Positions 34,771-46,924 of a stretch of DNA of 64,000 bases are shown piece by piece. This DNA comes from Angiostrongylus vasorum. Lineage: Eukaryota > Nematoda > Chromadorea > Rhabditida > Metastrongylidae. The stretch is taken from NCBI GenBank assembly GCA_018806985.1, contig JADANN010000427.1:1-64000 (forward strand). The letters run 5' to 3'. Every line of letters begins with the position of its first letter. The stretch's first letter is position 1. The notes beneath the pieces are model-generated. The model made no database searches and had not been told where the DNA came from. It saw nothing but the letters and a program-made list of their open reading frames with translations. A program made the translations under genes and the position numbers.

Positions 34771-35369
34771 AGCCGAGTAAAGATTAGTTATCAATCTCGT
34801 TTAAGTTCATCAAAGAAAGAATAAATATGGATTATTCATACCGAGGCTAAAGGAAAGCCGGTTTTTGAAATAGATACCAAGGCTTCTGTTTGTTTAAAAG
34901 CACCTCTAACCACTGCTTTACACTTGTCCAGAGCGGAAATCGATCTATAGTACTATAGAAATATGAATAAATAGCGGAATGATGACGCTACATCGGTGAA
35001 AGCTAGGAATGCTACTATGTCGACGCCCATATGTCGCACAATATTGAGAGATTTATGAATAACTAAGAAACTGAAAAATTGTTAGTCAACTACAAAAATT
35101 CAGAAACTACAGCCCGAAAGGATGGGGTCGAATCGGAAGTGATCGAATTTAAGTGAAAGAATGTAGGAAAACAAAGCGATGAGAGAAGGGGTTAACGGAT
35201 CCGTACGTGTTTAAGAGAAATCGTTGCGTATGAGATCATCTGTGCAAGGTTTGAATGACCGCAACCATCCAAGAATCACAAAGCAAGTTTTTCCATCCAC
35301 GATATTGCCGTCTGCAGTATTCAGGACCACTCTGTCGTATGATCTAAACTATTGAAATTACTATGAAAG

Positions 35370-35580
35370 AACATCACTGAATGGCTATGTGTCATACGAG
35401 AGATGGACCGCTGAAGAAGACAACTCGATACGAAGGTGAAGACGCCACATCGAGACGAAGAAGAACGGTGGACAATCGACTCGGATCGTCGGCTCTGATG
35501 AAGACGAAGACGTCGAAACGTTAGACGAATAAACATCTCATATCAATCTCGAGTAAGCTCATCAAAGAAAGGATACATGT
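35370..35580 (+). repeat. PLE tail, GACG type
   Basis: Matches 18010-18235 including CATCGAGACGAAGAAGAACGG and the AATAAA-containing end. The motif at 35491-35526 has a mismatch in stem I (AGAC). Confidence 0.6.
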
Positions 35581-35934
35581 TGATTAAATTTATTGAGAAT
35601 TCTAGACAACTGTTTAACGGTAGCGTCTTCCAAACCATATAGGGAAAAAAGATTATTGTCTTCCAATGTCGCGATTTCAATGTTGACAGCAGCTACTCCA
35701 CTTTCTTAATGAATTATTCCCACCATGAACGGCTCTTCTAGTCTGACCCAATTCACTTTATGTATTTGCATATTTTTTTCAAAAAAATAAGACAGAGAAA
35801 CTAAAAGGTTCAACAAATAACTCCCAAGTTTGCCCTGAGTACAGTGCATTTGGTGCTGAAATAATGGCTGGAACTCACTTTCATATATCAGGTCGTATAC
35901 TAAAAGGACAAACGATAAAGCTCTCGGCGTTGAC

Positions 35935-36170
35935 CAATCCCTAAGGGATGCGCCATGCATTCGACTTCATTAAGGATCGTTGGAGGTGATTGAATGCATA
36001 TATGGCCATTACAATGGTTCGCGGTGGCCTACCGATGTATCGAGTCACTGCTGCTACTCCCAGACAAGTCTGGTACCAATTCGCCGATCCCGGATGGGAT
36101 GGAAGGCTTTGTGAGCCTTAGGCGCGAAGATCTAACCCATGTCTATTGCAGTCCGCCTCTGACCACTACG
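35935..36170 (-). mobile_element. SINE-B copy
   Basis: Inverse match to 29505-29775 (GACAAGTCTGGTACCAATT, CTCGGCGTTGACCAATC). Head lies near 36150. Confidence 0.65.
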
Positions 36171-37165
36171 CTGTACGCGCCCCCTTCTAAGAATATTAAT
36201 CCTTAATAAATGTAAAATCGAAAGACAATTTTGTAAAGTGACATCTCTTTTGAAAAGGGAAACAAGTGAATTCTCTTCCACATATCTGTGAAATTTCCAA
36301 CTCCCCAAACATTTCAGCGATCGAGAAATTGCCATCACTTTTCGGAAATGTCACCCTAATGAGTTAATAAGTGACATTTGTTCCTTAGACGAACTTCGTA
36401 GAAAAAAAATGAAGCGCCACCACAAAACTGCGCACGCCTCCACATTGTCAATTTCACGTTAAGGCTCTAACGACTTAAACATTGCTATAACTTTTAAGCA
36501 TAACGAGCAGCCATAGAAATAAATGTGTTGCATAATTTTTTTTTGCACAAGGCCTCGAAAAACTGTGGCATTTTAATTGTGCCTAAGAATAGACCATTTC
36601 AAATCGGAGTATATCCATTTGCTAAATGGTTAGCTGGCACAAGGCTTTAAATAGTACGAAACGGTTAGATGAGAATAGAAGAGCAAGGTTAACGAAGTAC
36701 GACAAAAAAGAGACAGAACGGAGAAAGTAGCTAAAAGATGACGGATGACGGAAAGAACGGTATCATTGGGTGCTACTTCAATCAAAGCCATTTGTAGTTC
36801 ACTATAACAGTGAACACAGTGGATAAAAACAAAAATCGCTAACCGGAACAAAAAAGATCGATCGAATCAAAAATCAACAGTTAGCATTACGAAACACATT
36901 CTACTTGCTTATGCCTAGACTGAGGACTTGTCACAAGGTGCTGGATTAGTGACGCATTGAGTACTATAATATGAACGGTAGAGTATCCAATGAATATGGT
37001 CCTGGTATGATGACAACGAGTGAGGTAGGAGAAGTTTTCGATGAAACTGAAATGATGATGTGCTACTCCACAATGATCAAATCAGCATTATCATTATTCG
37101 GCAGAACAATCCTTGAGCAACACAGAAAACCACGTATATTTGCCGTTTCCGAAAAATTTCATTGA
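36171..37165. other. No recognised gene
   Basis: AT-rich sequence without an assembled exon or a member of the repeat families named here. Confidence 0.35.
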
Positions 37166-37169
37166 AGAC

Positions 37170-38539
37170 AAGAAAGATATAAAATGATGAACATAATGAT
37201 TGACGTCAAAATTTGTGTCAAAAGAGGGGGTTAGGCAAGGTGATACCATCTTGCCAAAATAATTAACCGCCACCTTCCAGAACGTCGTACCAAGATTGGA
37301 ATGGGTTAATATGGGAGTGAAAATCGATGGTCGGGAGTTACACCATCTTAGCTTTGATGATGACATCGTCCTTATAGAATCAAACATTAGCCATGAGAAA
37401 CGTATGCTTTCCGACTTTGAAAAAGCCTGTGGAAAGATTGGTATTCTACTAAATCTCACAAAAAGGATGCTTATAAAGGAGCAGATTGGCTTCGCATGCC
37501 CCATTCACGCTCAACGGAACGAAATATCTCCGAATGCTCGAGTTATGTTTATCTCGGTCGGGAAATCAATATGATGAACTATTTAGCTTCAGAGCTGAGC
37601 AGAAGGAAAACAAAGCGGCTTGGCGAGCTTACAAGAACATCGAGGATGTAGAACAGACCAAACGACAGAGGACAGGGGGAACAAAGGACACCCGACTCCG
37701 TGCCCACCTTTTCGACTCAACAGCACTTCCTGCCCTAACACATGCATCAGAATCCTGGTTGCTGCTTAAGCAGGATGAAAGACCACTCTATAAAGAATTC
37801 CTTTTATGAGACAGAAAAATCTCTATCTACCTAATCAATGCATCCCATGAGTCGATGGAGACCGCGTTACTCCAATGACGTATGCGTACCCTGCGTCTAT
37901 GTCCAGTTCTGGCCAATGGGCAAGCCGCCCGCTGGGACGCAGCCACACCTACCGCCACCGGCATTTGTCCCGGCGACGCCTTGGTGAGAGCCGTCGCCAG
38001 CTCCATCATTGCCTCTGTCCGGATTGATCTTTCCTTACAGATTCGCTTGCATAGGTCGTAGCGATAGGAATTGTAATCGGTAGTTCTTGCCTTGTTATTA
38101 CGTTAACGTTATCGTTGATTTTTCGCATATGTGTTGACATGAGTTCGATGCTCTAATCGTTCACAGGTACTTTACAAACGGCTCTCCACTATTATTCGCT
38201 CCCTCGAACGCTCTTCATACTTGTGCTGTGAGCCGTTACACACTTAGCGTTATTGAAAGCGCAGTCGAAAGGACGGTGCTAGGAGCATCCCGTTTCGCAC
38301 AAGTAAGGGAAGGGATCCGAAGCTCCGATCGACATCAACGGGCCGGATACGTAACGCGTATGAGCTACAAGCGATGGACAAGAGCCGTTAGTGACTGGAT
38401 TCCTCGGAATGTTAAACGCAACGTAGAAAGACCACCGACCCGATGGTCAGAGTTCTTCACGAAAAGCCTGAAGAAAGATATGATGCTCGACGAATTCCTA
38501 AGGCGAGCAGAACACACTGGGCTACTCTTGTACTCATAA
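37170..38539 (+). pseudogene. RTE-A LINE fragment (RT and C-terminus) split by a GC-rich insertion
   Basis: Part one (37170-37812) carries VRQGDTILPK, HHLSFDDDIVLIESN (catalytic FADD read as FDDD), DFEKACGKIGILLNL, RLRAHLFDSTALPALTH and ASESWLLLKQDE. Part two (38226-38539) carries SRYTLSVIESAVERTVLG, then RWTRAVSDWIPRNVKR, RPPTRWSEFFTKSLKKD and a C-terminal RAEHTGLLL. Between them lies about 410 bases not belonging to RTE. Part two has a long open frame, so this copy is younger than the one at 6535. Endonuclease and early RT are missing. Confidence 0.8.
37815..38225. other. Insertion of unknown origin, GC-rich at its left
   Basis: Interrupts the RTE C-terminal coding region. The first 220 bases (37840-38040) are GC-rich, with open frames on both strands (plus: LRLCPVLANGQAARWD; minus: 60 codons). 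The rest is AT-rich. No family recognised. Confidence 0.5.
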
Positions 38540-39095
38540 CGACCATTGTTTTTGGAAAATATAACCTCTGTGAGAGAAAGTCCACGTCATGAGCAACTAC
38601 GTCGAATCGCAAGTGAAATGCGCTGGTATAAAAAGGACCGAAATACACAAAACGGCTGCAAAACAGCTTCAAATATTCTCAGTAATGTGACTGTGTGATG
38701 GGTCATTAAACTTAACATGTAATAAATAGAGGTTTACACATCGTGCACACCTATCGCATAGTAGAGCGGCCTGCTCTGCAGTCCTGTCATGTTCAAAACC
38801 GCTCAAGTCCTTTTTGTCAAGAAACCATGGCCTGCAAAATAAAGTTTGTCAAGCGCTATGTGCTTAGAAACCTGTAGGAAGGAAAACAAGGGACATCGGC
38901 AAGTGTTAGCTATCGACACGGAGAGCACAGGTTAACTCACGACTATGCTTACTGACTTGGATACATAGCTCTTTCTATATTTAGGACTATCCGCCTTAAG
39001 TTCAATTCGTTGATTTTCTCTGACCTAATGAGCCGAGCAGCGCTTTTTTTGAAAGACTTTTGTAGACAATCGGCAGCATGTAGAACATAACAAAC
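38540..39095 (+). repeat. D element, copy 2
   Basis: Same unit as 14050-14690, starting directly at the end of the RTE-A fragment. Shares AGCAGCATGTAGAACATAA at its 3' end. Confidence 0.65.
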
Positions 39096-39365
39096 AATAA
39101 ATAAAAACAGAAAATTGAATAAAGAAAGAAAAACAAGTAAAAAATATGCAAAATTTGAACAGAAAATTAAGTAAAGAACAAATAAGAATTGAATAAAAAT
39201 TAAATGACAGCTAAATGAAAAATCAATTAAAAATAGATGAAAAGTGAAAAATGAATGGCAACTAAGTAAAAAATAAATGAAAAAACAAATAAAAAGTACG
39301 CGAAAATTAAATAAAAATAATAAAAAATAATAAAGGGTGAATAAGAGGGGAATAAAAAAAGGAAG
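39095..39365 (+). repeat. A-rich simple-repeat tail of D element 2
   Basis: AAATAAATW units with drift, about 270 bases. Confidence 0.8.
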
Positions 39366-39389
39366 AAAAAAAGTAGAGACAGGCGAAAC

Positions 39390-39515
39390 AAAAGACCTGC
39401 ATGGTGTGGTGGTGAACGCGTTGCTCCCCGGAAAGGACACTAGCGCGTTCGTTCCCCATCACAGACGCCTGCGTTCTGGAGTTTTGCGAATATCTAAGCA
39501 TCACTATGTGCTTTT
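39390..39515 (+). repeat. Single foldback/SINE arm
   Basis: Right-hand arm of the foldback family (GTGGTGGTGAACGCG, GCGTTCGTTCCCC, GTTTTGCGAATATCTAAGC). The A-box-like and B-box-like parts are clear here. Confidence 0.6.
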
Positions 39516-39519
39516 AGTT

Positions 39520-40520
39520 GCGATGCAGTTCACTGTTTAGTAACCTCGCGTTCTTCTTTTTTCTACATTATGACTGCATATTAGGAGATGTCTTTGCACA
39601 AATGGCAGTCATAGGTAGATGTCATTTTTATGAGCTCGGTTCTTTCAAGATAGTCTGTCACTCTTCACGTTTGGCTGATTGCCTGTCATCGCCATTGCAT
39701 TCGTTCCCGTCAGTATGCAAGAACATTCCCTACTTTGTTGATGATTTTTAACTCTTCTTGGGAATTTTTTATTTCTTGTTGAGCGAACACGAGGTGTTAT
39801 TTTATTCTTCATTGCGATGAGCTGAGGTTTTGGCGGATTTCGCCTTTTTCAGAGGCTGGGAAGGTCAAGTTGACGGCAGTCTACCAAGCAAAGACCTCCA
39901 CAACCAGAACGGAGAACGTAGTAAACCAAGATTTCGAATACAATGAAAAGCGGAGTAGCTTCTTTGCGTACTCACAGTTGTCTAAAAGTCTTCCACTTTA
40001 ATATGTCACGTGGTCGCCAAACTTGGAGAGTTCACATAGGAGCGTAATGTGCTCACCTCACCTTAAATATCAATTCTAAATAGTGTGTCAGATTATGCTT
40101 GATTGTGATACACTTTCTCCTACGGATCATTTTCGAATTCTTAGAATTTATCCAGAATGCCTGGAAAATTTTGTGCGCATGTGTTTTCGATTCCTGCGAT
40201 AGAATCCAGACAGTCACTTCAAAATCATCGCCTTGTGCTTTTGTACCCTTGTGTACCTAGCAGAGTACTTGGGCGAATTTTTGACTTTCACGCTCTAGAT
40301 GTTTTTTCTCATGCGTTCACAAACGGTCTACACATTTCCACCCCTGCATTCCTCACTACATACCTTATATGAGATCAAGGATATTGTACCTGAACTCATG
40401 CCAAACTCGTCACTTTCCCGTTAGGACAGGTCTATTTTTCTGAGCTGCACAAACTGTCGAAGACGAGTTGCGATCTAGATTGACAGGGCGTAAAGCATTG
40501 GATGGAAGGTCATTAGCTGC
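39520..40520 (-). pseudogene. Penelope-like element PLE-3 3' region
   Basis: Collinear with 22340-23560, same strand. The GIY-YIG area (about 40250-40400) is too damaged to translate. The hammerhead-like motif at about 39829-39865 is decayed. Confidence 0.65.
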
Positions 40521-42085
40521 CACATGAGTTCCAAGACCACCTCACACAGGATGGGACCATACATTCCCTTGTGAAACACTCCATTTTCTGCGAAAGGCAG
40601 AAAGGTAGGGCAAAAGTTTTAAGATGCAGAAATTTCTCCACTGCCATAACTGGAACCTATTCAGATAGGGATTTAGGCATCTGCCCTCCAATTCTGCATG
40701 TGCTAGACTATCAATCAGCACTTTTTTCTCTGGCGGCGATTTTGCCAATTTTCTGACAAATAAAAAAATAAAGGGGCTCTTATGAAAAGGGTCCGTCCAA
40801 CCTTGTTGACTGCAAAATCAATTTTAAGCTCGAAATCGCCACGACTAACTTTTCCAAACCGACCCTCACACTGTTCATTCGTTAACGCTTCGTTGGGCTC
40901 CACACCTCGCTTATGTTTCGAGCGGTTTGAGCCACGCTAAGAATTGGAATTCTTTAATGCAACTTCCTCTGTTTTGGCATGTCAACCAAAATATACTGTA
41001 CTTTGATTATATCAAGCGGACGCTCGTAAAATGAGCTTTGCAATTAAATGTAATAGAAAACATATATTTATTTATTTGACCTTATAAACTGACCTTGTTG
41101 AGCTGATGCGAACGAAGTTGATTGTTTATGCCGAAGTTTGCAGAACGTCTGTCTTTTTGAATTATTAATAGTGCGCAGTCGAAAAAAAACTACTGCTAGA
41201 AGAAGAATGAGAAAAATGGCGCATGATAACCGACTATGGCACTGATTTTCGTTCTTGAAATGACGGGCAAGATTACCAATTCAGGATATGATTCTGTACA
41301 GAATGAAATGCAATTCTCAAGCTGGCAAATCTCGCTGTCCTCGCAGACGGGCTAACCTCTTCCTAAGGTGAAGTGAAGGGTTTGTACCTACTTAACCCGG
41401 CTTCCTTCAAGATTTCGACGAGAATTACAATCGGCAAGCACGTGAAATTTTGCACTTTTAAGTGAGTGGGTAGTTGAGAAATCATCGAGTCGTAACATAA
41501 CAGTACCACTTTATTCGTTTCTCCGAATCCATCATCCACGATGGTTTACGACTATGACAATGTGGTTTCCGTTGCTCCTTGAGGAGTTTCTCGTTCAACA
41601 TAAATATCGCTGAACTTTGGTAGATATTAGGTCATCTAGAACAAACTTTGATGCCATAAGAAAAGTTGATAGAAAGTTGAACATAAAGGGAAGGGAAAGT
41701 GTGCGAAACATCAATATTGCTGACCTCTGAATGCCGCAAGTTGTAAAGGTTTTTCCGTGTCCAAACCAGACAGCACTTTCCGTTTAAATTTCGAAGGTTC
41801 CTCACGCAACAATTTTTTATAATCACTAAAAATTCTGAATCATTCACAATTTTCATCTGCCTTCTTTTCCTCTCTTGTCTTTCTCGCTAAGAGTGAAGCA
41901 GCGGCGTGAGCATTTTCTGAAATTATACCTGTGGGGAATTAATTCTGGTCATTTTTTTACTTGAGGGATTTTTTATTTGTTTGGTAATGAAAGCACAAAA
42001 GATTTACAGCATTGTGCTCTTACTAGAAATTCTTTCGTTACTCGAACTTTTTGACGGACTTCTCTCAATTTGCTTCCTTTCTTTG
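40521..42085. other. Mostly unrecognised; short PLE-1 tail remnant
   Basis: At 41065-41125 a fragment resembling the PLE-1 terminal stretch (TTATTTATTTGACCTTATAAACTG) is seen. Otherwise I see no gene. Confidence 0.4.
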
Positions 42086-42089
42086 CCAA

Positions 42090-42260
42090 GCTTTGGCGAG
42101 ATTGATAAACAATCATTTCTCAGGTAACCTTTCGACGTCATCGTCTTCATCAGACCCGACGATTAAAGTCAATGGTCCGCAGTTGTTTATCCTCTCACTG
42201 TATCTTCTTCGTCTTCGTATGGAGTCGGATCTTCCTAGGCAGCAGGTAAAACTTATACAT
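42090..42260 (-). repeat. PLE tail, GACG type
   Basis: Inverse copy of the 18010-18235 tail. Its motif (about 42121-42157) has base changes in GAAAC and stem I. Confidence 0.55.
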
Positions 42261-42554
42261 TGTGATCTCGATACCAGCCTAAGTTTGACTGGGTTTAATG
42301 CCGATCTGTGCTTTCCAGATCATACCCGTTGATGAGCAAATGCTTATTAGACTATTTGGGTAAGCAGACTGGCTGAGAGAAAGGAAGGGAGAAGGCGACG
42401 TTGACGTTGCGCGTAACACGTCAGCCACAAGAAAGCGTAATCGCCGTTCAGTTTGGCCTGGGATCCAAGTTATGCAAGTTTCTCAGCATCACTATTTTTC
42501 TACCTGACCAATTATCCACTGTTACCACTGAGCAGAATGGAGCATAGGAATCCA

Positions 42555-43450
42555 AATCCGCTCGTCATGAACACCGTTTTTGTGAGATTTAGTCGAAGAC
42601 CAATCTTTCCACAAGCTTTAACAAAATCGGCTAGCATTCGTTCTCCTTTACTAATGTTTGGTACTATAGGAACGATGTCATCAGTAATGTCAAGACGCTG
42701 AAATGATTAAGCGTCGATTTTCACAGATATGTTGTCCCATTCCAGTGTTTTTACGACATTCACGTGGTTTGCAGTAAATAATTTTAGCGAGCCTCCCAAC
42801 TTTACCGTCACGTCGTATCTAGAACACGTTCATGGGTGTCGGCCTATGATGTACAGAGGGGAATTCGTCCCCTTGGTAGGGTCTCCCAAGCTGAGAAGCA
42901 GTCCTGCGTCTTCATCATAAACCCTGCTAAGATTTAAGCAGTACCAGGACCCGTCTCCGTCTTGGTACCAAGCTAGTCACATGATTGCAAATCTCCCTCT
43001 GATCTAAACAACAGCGGTGACTGCCTGTGGTGGTGAAGACCTAAGGCAGACTTTGTCCAGGATGATCTCGGGACTCCAGGGAACCACAATGGCTAGGACA
43101 GCACAGCTTCGAAGAAATGATAATTATCCTGGGGCCCACGCAACCAGTAAAGACGGGCCATCCAAGTATCCCATTAACCAAGTATTTTGGCGAGATGTTA
43201 TTGTCTTGCCCAGCCTTCTTTTGAAGCCGACGTTAATATTCTTGCAGAAGAGTGACACTTTAGTTGCGAAAATTTTTATACAGACCACAAAAAAATTTAA
43301 TGTACTGAGCAGGAAATGTAATGATAGCTCCAGGACTTCTAGGACTGATTCTATCCCAACTGAGTCAAAAGCCTCCTTTCTATCAATAAAAATAAGAAAA
43401 ATGCGTTTTTCAGTGAGTCTTGTTATCGTTGAGAAACACACTCAACAGAT
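42555..43450 (-). pseudogene. RTE-A LINE fragment interrupted by an HRU element
   Basis: Minus strand. First piece 43450-43185: TRLTEKRIFLIFIDRKEAFDS and the RT region up to GKTI. Second piece 42785-42555: catalytic block (LDITDDIVPI in place of LRFADDIVLI) and CGKIGLRLNLTK. An HRU lies between them at 42792-43178. Both ends of the LINE are missing. Confidence 0.75.
42792..43178 (+). mobile_element. HRU element inserted in an RTE LINE
   Basis: Starts CCTCCCAACTTTACCGTC, ends GGCCATCCAAGTATCC. It lies opposite in strand to the host LINE and cleanly splits its RT coding region. Confidence 0.75.
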
Positions 43451-43569
43451 AATTGGTGATAGCACCGATAGGTTAATCAGGTCAACAACTTCGCGATTGC
43501 TCAACAAGAAAACGACGCATTCGGTCGGAGTTTTGCAATTATCTCAGCCTCATAAAATTACAAATTGAA

Positions 43570-43830
43570 GCTCTTGGCATTGTCCAATCCCTTAGGTAAG
43601 CGCCATTCATTCGACTTCATTAATTATTGTTGGAGGTGATTCAATGCATATCTGGCCTTTGCAATGACTCGCGGTGGCCCTACCGATGTATTGAGCTAGT
43701 GTTGCTATCCTCCTAGACAGGTCTGGTACCAATCTGCAGACCCCAGAGGGATGGAAGGCTTGGTGAGCTATGGGCGCGGGGATCGATTCCACGCGTGTGT
43801 CGCAGTGGCGCGTCCAGCCACAATGGAGAG
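43570..43830 (-). mobile_element. SINE-B copy
   Basis: Inverse match to 29505-29775 (GACAGGTCTGGTACCAATC). The head region CGGGGATCGATTCC near 43778 gives a fair B box on the minus strand. A foldback-arm fragment follows at 43830-43905. Confidence 0.65.
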
Positions 43831-43977
43831 TTGCAATTATTTCAGCCTCATAGTGGTTATATTTCACATCATACCTTGGCATAGGCAGTAGATAAAAAGT
43901 GAGTTCATTTGAGAGAACTATTTGATCTTTAAATATTTACCACAAGTACTAAGAAATTTAGTTGCAGCAATCACTGG

Positions 43978-44790
43978 GAACTTCACCGTAACACCGGTTT
44001 TACTTTGCCTGCGGCCATGGCCTACTCTACCATGGCAAGCCTCATTGCCCATTTTCCTGTTATCGCAACTACTTGGTAGGTTGTTGACTCATTTCTTATA
44101 ATGCACAGTATGACTTCAACTCTTAGATATCAGGTTTTTCGTGAATGAACTTAAATTTCTAAGGAAATTAGTCGGCCTTCTGGTACTCATGGTTTGAGCA
44201 ACTTAACAAATGAAGATTGAAAACCGTCCAAACGGTTTGCCGTCTCATCGTGGCTAGGAGGTATTTCAGGATACCGGCCTGCGATATACAGCGGAAGGAT
44301 TCAACTTCCCGGCGGCGTCTCCCAAGCTTAGGAGTCCGGCGTTCCCACCAAAAATTCCAACTAACAGTAGACCAATACCAGAATCCTTCACCGTCCTTGT
44401 ATCAAATAGTCGCATGGTGGCAAATCTGCTCCTGATCCAGAAGGGCGGCGACTGCCTGTAGTGGTGAATACTCGGGGCAGACTTTGGAGAGGTTGACCTC
44501 TTAGCTCCAGGGTAACACAATGGCTAAACCAGCAAAACTCTGAGAAATGGAAATTATGCTGCAGCCCACACGACCAGTGAGGACAGGCCATCAAAGCGCC
44601 CATGTAAGCAAAATTGAAGACACTTTTGAAGAATCTCTTTGAACTTGTGAAAGCTTTGTTTTCAGGTCTTCGATGTTCTAAAACGGTAAGTTCGTAGGGC
44701 TACCCTCTGTGGTGCCATAATCGCGTTCATTTCGGATCAACTCAGTGTTCTGACCTGAAATGAAAGACTGGAATGCTAGCTAGTTGTATC
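43978..44790 (+). pseudogene. Family A pseudogene, exons 2 and 3
   Basis: Exon 2 (43978-44075) follows a TTGCAG acceptor; it is frameshifted early and shorter than the 149-base norm. Exon 3 starts at 44666 after an excellent TTTTCAG acceptor: VFDVLKR then a stop, followed by the recognisable GAIIAFISDQLSV block. An HRU (44225-44608) lies in the intron. Exons 1, 4 and 5 are not found. It is the partner of 5843-6241 in the second inverted duplication and the best evidence for where exon 3 begins in the family. Confidence 0.75.
44225..44608 (+). mobile_element. HRU element in a family A intron
   Basis: Full-length copy (ACGGTTTGCCGTCTCATCG to GCGCCCATGTAA) with a diverged 3' end. The related locus at 5843-6241 keeps only its 3' half. 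Confidence 0.75.
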
Positions 44791-44794
44791 AGCA

Positions 44795-44840
44795 AAGCGA
44801 AGACGGTGTAACTGCCGATCATCGATTTTCACTCCCATAT
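44795..44840 (-). pseudogene. Tiny RTE-A fragment
   Basis: Minus strand reads NMGVKIDDRQLHRLRFAD, the RT region leading into the FADD box. Nothing more of the LINE is left; it abuts SINE-A. Confidence 0.6.
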
Positions 44841-45135
44841 TAGTGGTTAGCGATGCTGTCTTTTAGAAGGCTAAGGTTCGAGTTCGATCACTTCTCCAAC
44901 GCTTTCCTAAAGTCCACGTGGGAACGCCCTTCCCCTGTTATCTCCAACATTTCAAGGAAAATGGAGTAGCATATTACGACATTCATGAAGAAAACGAAAT
45001 CCTCAAGCAACAACCGAAACAACACGAAATTTTCGAACACTACTGTGAAGGGTGAAGGCGAAGGAAAACGAATCGATTAGAAGAAGTGAAGGGATCCTCA
45101 TTGTAATGTGATAACGAGTCATGTGAAATAAAAAA
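44841..45135 (+). mobile_element. SINE-A, tRNA-headed, best head
   Basis: A box TAGTGGTTAGCGATG and B box GGTTCGAGTTC are both clear, 30-odd bases apart, then the body shared with 5240-5530. The promoter-like head is better kept than in the other copies. Confidence 0.7.
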
Positions 45136-46129
45136 ATATTAGCAACTAGTTTTAGTTTAGATATCCTTATTGAGCGGGAGTAACATGGAAGTGGTCCTGT
45201 TCAATGAGCCAAAGGGCGCTCGTCCCACCTCGCACGACTTGACAAGGTCCCCAGCTTTCTGGGTGCGAGAAATTGGTACGAGACTTGCATGAGATTAGCC
45301 TACTTCTTGGAATCCACAGTACTTGACCACTATCTGTAAAAAGGATCTGGGACCCGCTCTTTCACGGCTATGCCAGGGCTTCAGGACTGATCTACACGAC
45401 TTGCACACAACAGTATGCTGCAACGGGAACAAAATCCTTAGGTAACAGTCAAAGCGAGATGAAAATCCAAAGAACAACGATCATTGATCCGAAAAAAGGA
45501 AGCGAATGCGAGAAGCTCCAGGATCTGCATAATGTGTGATCTAGCATCGTGTGAAAAAAGTCTCGTGTGGTGTATTGTACATACCGCGCAGGTTAATTCT
45601 TGCGTCTCCAGCCGCCGAGCTAATATTCCTAAGCAAAATAACGCAAATAAGTAGAAAAACCAATTTCGATTTAGTAGAGAACTTTTTAATGAGGTTATGA
45701 CGAAATAAATTCTGCGGAAGATATCAAACAAGAAATGATAGGTGAGGACGGTGACGTGATTTGGAAGTAATCGTGAACTCAGTGAAAGGATCAAATTTCT
45801 CCATGATCAGCTTTCTTCTGCACAAGCGGGATATTCTTCCTGGTACTTGCCTAAACATCTCTAGCAAATAAATTATTTATGCTTCTAGTAAGCAATTTTA
45901 AGAGCTCTATGTAGGTCTAGCTGTTTTGTTAAGAAAAATTAGCACGAAAGTAGAAGAACAAGAAACACCGATAAGTAATTCTAATCCATACTAGGATTAA
46001 AATGAGTCTTCAAGAGTCTTTCTATCTCAAAATTTTAGTTTTTTTAAAAAACGTTGGCATAGAAATGATTTACATATTTAGTGCAGTACCAAATCCCAGA
46101 AATCACACGAATGACGGTGGTGTTAACAA

Positions 46130-46850
46130 TTAAAGGAACAGAAGGAATGAACGATTTTCCAGAGAAGGCAGGATGAACCCTTTCAACATTTCGACATTCG
46201 AAGCGGCCATGCTATCCCATCGCTAGAAAGCCCTAAAACAGAAATCAAAGAAGGGATAATATCCAGAGTGGTGAAATGGCGCACAGCAAAGTGGATCGAG
46301 ACAAAATAATGGAGGTGAAGCATGATGAAAGTACAAGATGCTACCATTTCTTATTTTCGTCCACACGAAGATGTTTGATTGTGCCAGCATAGGGAGCATT
46401 AGAAAAGGCCTCAAACAGGGGTGTTTCCAGGTGAGTACTTAAAATCTGTGTATAACCGATGCCATAACGTCAGCAGAGAACGTCGAATGTGTTTCACTTC
46501 CACTTCTGCTTCTCATTTTCCACAGCGGTTGAGGGAAAAGGTAATTACGAAAAACACATGTGTTTATGATGATTCATGAGCACCAAAATGTGGATGCCTT
46601 CGAAAATTGTTTTAACACCACAACAAATATCGAGAGCGAAGAAAATCGAAGGATCATGAAAAACGGCAAAGAGTAGATGATGAAAGAAAATGATATAAGG
46701 AGACATGATCCTTTCTAAACGTCATCCAGCCAGCGTTGCAGAACAGGCATGCAACATCCACTGCGTTATAAAACCATCATTCGGCGATAAGGCCTTCTTT
46801 TTAAAATTTATGAAGCATTTCCAAAACGACAGAGGATCAAAATTTTTATA
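46130..46850 (-). repeat. R element, head missing
   Basis: Inverse copy of 3070-3960; homology includes the block around TCGATATTTGTTGTGG and the TTTTCCACAGCGG block. Ends at an AT-rich simple repeat. Confidence 0.6.
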
Positions 46851-46924
46851 AAAGAATATGAAATATAAAAAAAATTAAAAAAATATAAAATAAAATAATA
46901 TAAAAAAATATAACCATTATGATG

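Larger units (their letters stand above)
43960..46850 (-). repeat. Arm of the second inverted duplication (partner 3070-6245)
   Basis: Contains the same components in mirror order, plus an empty target site at about 45970-46010 where the partner has an HRU insertion. Confidence 0.7.

Noticed and set aside
38949..39440. Minus-strand 163-codon frame, longest-looking hydrophobic frame near 39 kb
   Set aside because: Most of it is simple-repeat complement joined to a foldback arm.
43017..43568. Plus-strand 183-codon frame
   Set aside because: Crosses HRU tail, antisense RTE and foldback remnants; not a single gene.
46860..46920. Possible poly(A) tail and end of an R element
   Set aside because: The AAATATAAAA run is a short simple repeat and has no clear target duplication.
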